Positions 16,092 to 19,051 of a stretch of 19,051 nt of DNA are shown here, piece after piece. How positions within the stretch are numbered: the stretch's first letter is position 1; each line of letters starts with the position of its first letter. The position numbers and the translations under genes are program-made. Below the pieces are notes generated by a model. It had not been told where the DNA came from. It saw only the letters and a program-made list of their open reading frames with translations, and made no database searches. Source of the stretch: Holosporales bacterium (lineage in GTDB: Bacteria > Pseudomonadota > Alphaproteobacteria > BNTO01); assembly GCA_031265645.1 (NCBI GenBank), contig JAISCJ010000074.1, positions 1 to 19,051 on the forward strand, in the 5' to 3' direction.

Positions 16092-17018
16092 ATGCAATCA
16101 TTCGAACTTGCGAAACAAAAATTTGAGCAGCCGTTCTTTTCTTTGTTGTACGAAGCACATACTGTTCATTTAAAAAATCACGAATCTAACAAGATTCAAG
16201 CCAGCACATTGCTTAGCGTTCAAACTGGCGGCTGCTGCGAAGATTGTGCGTATTGCGCGCAATCAATTCGCAACGGGACAAAAATGCCAAAGCAAACTAT
16301 ATGCGACGTTGCTTCAATTGTCGCGGCCGCCAAGCATGCTAAAGCCATGGGAAGTTCCAGGTTTTGCATGGGAACGTCTGGACGCGCGCCAAATGATCAA
16401 GTGTTTGAACTTATTTGCTCTGCAATAAAAGAAGTAAAGGCGCTAGGGCTAGAGGCTTGCGTAACCATGGGAATGATCAACCGTGAGCAAGCCGCAATTT
16501 TAAAGTCGTGTGGTTTAGATTTTTATAATCACAACGTAGACACGTCGCCTGAATATTACGGGAAGGTTATAACAACAAGGACAATTGAAGACAGAATTCA
16601 TACAATAAATATTTTGCAAGAGGTCGGGATAAAGGTTTGTACAGGCGGAATTTTGGGCCTTGGAGAAACGAATGACGATCGAATCAAAATGCTAATATTG
16701 CTGGCAAACTTAAACGAACCGCCTGCGTCAGTGTCAATTAACCGACTTGTCAAAATTCCAGGAACAAGACTTGAATCAGCTCCAGAGGTGGATCCTTTCG
16801 AGTTTGTTCGCTGTATCGCTTTGGCTAGAATTTTAATGCCGACATCTGTTATTCGTATTTCTGCTGGACGCGAAAGCATGAGCGATGAACTACAGGCCCT
16901 TTGTTTTTTTGCTGGTGCAGGAAGCATTTTTATGGGAGATGCACTGCTGACAGTTCCTAACACGGGCGCGGACGCAGATATAAGGTTGATTACAAGGCTG
17001 AACTTGACGCTGGCATAA
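16092..17018 (+). CDS. bioB: Biotin synthase
   Basis: A radical SAM enzyme that inserts sulfur into dethiobiotin, the last step of biotin synthesis. The 4Fe-4S motif CxxxCxxC is C48-C52-C55 in GGCCEDCAYCAQS. The 2Fe-2S cluster ligands are C92 (RFCMGTSGR), C123 (ACVTMG), C183 (KVCTGGILGLGE) and R260 (RISAGRE). The family signature YNHNVDTSPEYY is present. It has 308 residues against 346 in E. coli, with the difference in terminal extensions, so it looks functional. ATG 16092 has AGGA about 9 bases upstream. It follows pssA closely, with no other biotin gene in the window, unlike the compact bio operons of some insect symbionts. Either the other genes lie elsewhere or the cell imports a precursor such as dethiobiotin. 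Confidence 0.97.
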   Translation: MQSFELAKQKFEQPFFSLLYEAHTVHLKNHESNKIQASTLLSVQTGGCCEDCAYCAQSIRNGTKMPKQTICDVASIVAAAKHAKAMGSSRFCMGTSGRAPNDQVFELICSAIKEVKALGLEACVTMGMINREQAAILKSCGLDFYNHNVDTSPEYYGKVITTRTIEDRIHTINILQEVGIKVCTGGILGLGETNDDRIKMLILLANLNEPPASVSINRLVKIPGTRLESAPEVDPFEFVRCIALARILMPTSVIRISAGRESMSDELQALCFFAGAGSIFMGDALLTVPNTGADADIRLITRLNLTLA

Positions 17019-17023
17019 GATTT

Positions 17024-17037
17024 TGACTACAGTCAAG
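17024..17037. terminator. Short hairpin between convergent bioB and mlaF
   Basis: TTGACTACAGTCAA forms a 5-bp stem with a 4-base loop just after the bioB stop. A second small inverted repeat, TGCGC-TTATG-GCGCA, follows at 17045-17059. Neither has a strong T run, so a terminator for either gene is only tentative. Confidence 0.3.
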
Positions 17038-17069
17038 TTACGTCTGCGCTTATGGCGCATCAACGCGAA

Positions 17070-17828
17070 TTAATGCGTCTTTCTATCGGTCAGTGGGCCA
17101 GCTGTTTTCGCATCAATAAACTGTCTTATATACGGGTTTTCTGTGCTATCCATTCCCACCACAGACCCTGTCCAAATAATTTTTCCTTCGAACAAAAATG
17201 CCACTCTGTCGGCAATTTGACGCAAACTATCTAGGTCATGCGTAATTGTGATTGCGCCAATGTCTGAACATTTTACAGAGCGCACAATCAAATCATTCAC
17301 GATATTACTGGTAATTGGGTCTAATCCCGTTGTTGGTTCGTCGAAAAAAATCATCTTAGGTTGAGATGCTAATGCTCTAGCCAAGCCGACTCTCTTTAAC
17401 ATCCCACCGGACAGCGACGCAGGGTATAAAAATGCCGTCCTATGTTCAAGGTCGACCTGTCGCATCTTTTCAAAGGCGATTTGTTGTGCCGCCCCAGGGT
17501 CCATGCCCTTTCCGTAGATCAGCCCAAACGTAATATTTTCCCAAACGGTCAAGCTGTCAAAAAGTGCGCCTCCTTGAAATAGCATTCCTATGGAATTGCG
17601 CAATTCTTCGGCTTCGTTCTTTTTCACTTTGTCGACGTCAATGCCGTTTATGACAATTGTTCCTTGTTGTTTCTTAACTAAACCCAAAATAGTCTTGAGT
17701 AGGACAGATTTTCCTGAGCCCGAGCAGCCCAGCACAACCACCGATTCTCCATCCATTACCTCAAGGTCCACGCCACTTAGGACTTGTTTTCCATTCAGCG
17801 TAACGTGTAAATTTTTGACCGATAACAC
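17070..17828 (-). CDS. mlaF: Mla-type phospholipid transport ABC ATPase
   Basis: The ATPase of the MlaFEDB-type lipid transporter, which moves phospholipids between the inner and outer membranes. Walker A is GCSGSGKS at residues 34-41, Q85 lies in the Q-loop LFQGGALFDSLTVWENI, the signature LSGGMLKRVGLARAL starts at 139, Walker B is MIFFDEPTTGLDP (about 159-171), and H197 is in TITHDLD. The LFQ-GGALFDS and SGGM-x-KR patterns are typical of MlaF rather than of importer ATPases. The start is GTG 17828 with AAGGA about 11 bases upstream, 18 bases after the mlaE stop, so the two are co-transcribed. The C-terminal extension (PYIRQFIDAKTAGPLTD) resembles the MlaF tail. MlaD is not the next gene, as it often is. 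Confidence 0.93.
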   Translation of the reverse strand: MLSVKNLHVTLNGKQVLSGVDLEVMDGESVVVLGCSGSGKSVLLKTILGLVKKQQGTIVINGIDVDKVKKNEAEELRNSIGMLFQGGALFDSLTVWENITFGLIYGKGMDPGAAQQIAFEKMRQVDLEHRTAFLYPASLSGGMLKRVGLARALASQPKMIFFDEPTTGLDPITSNIVNDLIVRSVKCSDIGAITITHDLDSLRQIADRVAFLFEGKIIWTGSVVGMDSTENPYIRQFIDAKTAGPLTDRKTH

Positions 17829-17846
17829 GAATAAAATCCTTTTTTT

Positions 17847-18632
17847 TTACTTGCAAAATATAATTGTTGTCAGAATATAATTCAAGAACAATACCGTTAT
17901 AGAAGACATAACGACTGCATTCATAGTCGCGCGCCCAACTCCAGCAGAGCCTCCTGATGAGTTTGCACCCTTAAAACATCCGGTCAGTGCGGTGCTCACT
18001 CCGAAAAAAGCCGACTTTATTAGACCTGTCGTCACATCACTAGTCTGAAGAAATTGTCGCGTCATTTTCATGTACTGCTGTGCGTCAAAATCCAACTGGC
18101 AGACGGACACAATCAAACCACCAAGCACGCCAATTATGTCAAAGATGAACACGAGCAAAGGCAACGTAACCAAACCTGCCAAAATCCGCGGCCAATAAAT
18201 ATACCGATAGCAACACGTCGACAAAGTGGACATTGCGTCGATCTGCTCTGTGACCTTCATTGTTCCGATTTCTGCAGCCATTGTCGCGCCAACCCGCCCT
18301 GCAAACATTAGCCCGGATATTACTGGGCCTAATTCTCGCGTAATGCATAGGACGACCAACATTGGAAGCGCGCTTTCTGCTGAAAACCTGGAAAAGCCTG
18401 TGTAACTTTGGAGAGCCAGCACTGCACCAGTGAAGATCGCAGTCAAACCGATGACGGGGATCGAATAAAACCCCACGTCCACGATTTGCCGAATGATCTG
18501 CCGCCAATAATACGGAGGGCGTAGGCCGTTAAATACTGTGGTAAATAAAAAAATGATATATCTGCCGCAGGACTCACAAAAATTAAGAGTGCTTTTTCCA
18601 ATGCAAGCGAGCGCGTTCAATCCTATGCTCAA
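17847..18632 (-). CDS. mlaE: Mla-type ABC transporter permease
   Basis: The inner-membrane permease of the Mla lipid transport system, working with MlaF. It has 261 residues with about five or six hydrophobic segments. Family motifs are clear: ALQSYTGFSRF, the segment ITRELGPVISGLMFAGRVGATMAAEIGTMKVTEQIDA with its conserved E and EQIDA coupling helix, and a C-terminal GVGRATMNAVVMSS. No in-frame ATG lies near the N-terminus and a TAG stop lies 24 bases upstream, so TTG 18632 is the best start, with AAAGG about 10 bases ahead. It is the first gene of a two-gene unit with mlaF. Confidence 0.93.
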   Translation of the reverse strand: MSIGLNALACIGKSTLNFCESCGRYIIFLFTTVFNGLRPPYYWRQIIRQIVDVGFYSIPVIGLTAIFTGAVLALQSYTGFSRFSAESALPMLVVLCITRELGPVISGLMFAGRVGATMAAEIGTMKVTEQIDAMSTLSTCCYRYIYWPRILAGLVTLPLLVFIFDIIGVLGGLIVSVCQLDFDAQQYMKMTRQFLQTSDVTTGLIKSAFFGVSTALTGCFKGANSSGGSAGVGRATMNAVVMSSITVLFLNYILTTIIFCK

Positions 18633-19051
18633 CGTTAAAATGCCTTTATAAGGATTCTATCATTTAACATAAATCTGCGCATGGAAATACACGTTCGCTT
18701 CTGAACGTCTCCACATATCTGATTTTGCTTAGGAATGTGCTGCATATATTGTCCTGGGGTCATAACATACAAAACAGTATGGGACTGTTGGAACCTATCC
18801 AAATTCGGAAACAGATCCCCGGAAAACCAAGGGTTTGACGACGCTGTTGTCAACGTAATTTAGTAAACCGTATTTGTGCTGGCAAAAAATTAATCACAAA
18901 ACGAACGCAATACTCCAGTGATTCGTCGAGAGGACGATGGTTGGAGGCAGATTTTGTTACAACCGACCGTTGTGTGAATTCCGTGGGTAACTCAACCGCC
19001 CAGAATAACATGTGAATAAACAACGAAATGTTCTAAAATTTCAAAACGTTT
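18633..19051. other. Gene-free right end with repeat
   Basis: About 420 bases with no convincing coding region. The left part must hold the mlaE promoter; TAGAAT at 18653-18658 (minus strand) is a possible -10. The middle holds the second dispersed repeat (18863-18889). A GTG at 19012 opens a frame (NKQRNVLKFQNV) that runs off the edge, but it has no clear ribosome-binding site and is too short to judge. Confidence 0.5.
18863..18889 (+). repeat. Dispersed repeat, copy 2
   Basis: Matches 5241-5267 at 25 of 27 positions in the same orientation, with core CCGTATTTGTGCTGGCAAA. It lies upstream of the mlaEF unit, in a gene-free stretch. Flanking bases do not align well with copy 1, so only this short segment is shared. 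Confidence 0.6.

Noticed and set aside
18635..18853. Minus-strand open frame of 72 codons upstream of mlaE
   Set aside because: No recognisable domain, no ribosome-binding site, TTG start, and it occupies the space where the mlaE promoter is expected.
18995..19020. TTATTCACA-like DnaA boxes suggesting an origin
   Set aside because: Single imperfect matches here and near 5341, with no cluster and no AT-rich unwinding element or dnaA/parAB neighbours.
1..19051. CRISPR array or prophage
   Set aside because: No regularly spaced direct repeats and no phage structural, integrase or transposase genes were seen.

Overview
The gene families point to an alphaproteobacterium, and an intracellular or host-associated lifestyle is likely. 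The alphaproteobacterial markers are an NtrX-type response regulator, a PssA of the small CDP-alcohol phosphatidyltransferase type, an SH3-domain periplasmic protein of the common alphaproteobacterial form, and an MlaEF pair. A predicted secreted metalloprotease-like protein with ankyrin repeats, an Rpn/PD-(D/E)XK protein, a decayed HicA-like fragment and dispersed short repeats recall Holosporales/Rickettsiales-like endosymbionts. This lineage is inferred from gene content; no rRNA or tRNA gene was recognised. Coding density is moderate, and operons are short and split: LolD without LolCE, MlaEF without MlaD, BioB without other bio genes, NrdD without NrdG.

Layout. 1-2164 (minus): a long frame running off the left edge, encoding a signal-peptide-bearing protein with an HESTH zinc-protease motif and C-terminal ankyrin repeats. 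It is the most interesting locus. 2393-3739 (plus): D-Ala-D-Ala carboxypeptidase. 3899-4834 (minus): Rpn-family protein with a short tandem-repeat tail. 4835-5464: a mostly non-coding stretch with a probable HicA fragment and a repeat that recurs near the right edge. 5465-7456 (plus): uvrB. 7707-9437 (plus): TolC-family outer-membrane protein closed by a clear hairpin. 9558-10064 (plus): exported SH3-domain protein. 10297-12549 (minus): anaerobic ribonucleotide reductase NrdD. 12814-14214 (minus): NtrX-like regulator with a degraded Walker A. 14394-15152 (minus): LolD ATPase with an unusual insert. 15285-17018 (plus): pssA and bioB, 18 bases apart. 17070-18632 (minus): mlaE then mlaF. 18633-19051: no convincing gene.

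How the genes fit together. Most of the window serves the cell envelope: peptidoglycan trimming (DacA), lipoprotein release (LolD), phospholipid synthesis (PssA), retrograde or intermembrane lipid transport (MlaEF), an outer-membrane export channel (TolC) and an SH3 protein probably acting at the wall. The others cover DNA repair (UvrB), dNTP synthesis without oxygen (NrdD), biotin synthesis (BioB) and two-component signalling (NtrX). The zincin-ankyrin protein is the best candidate for a host-interaction factor.
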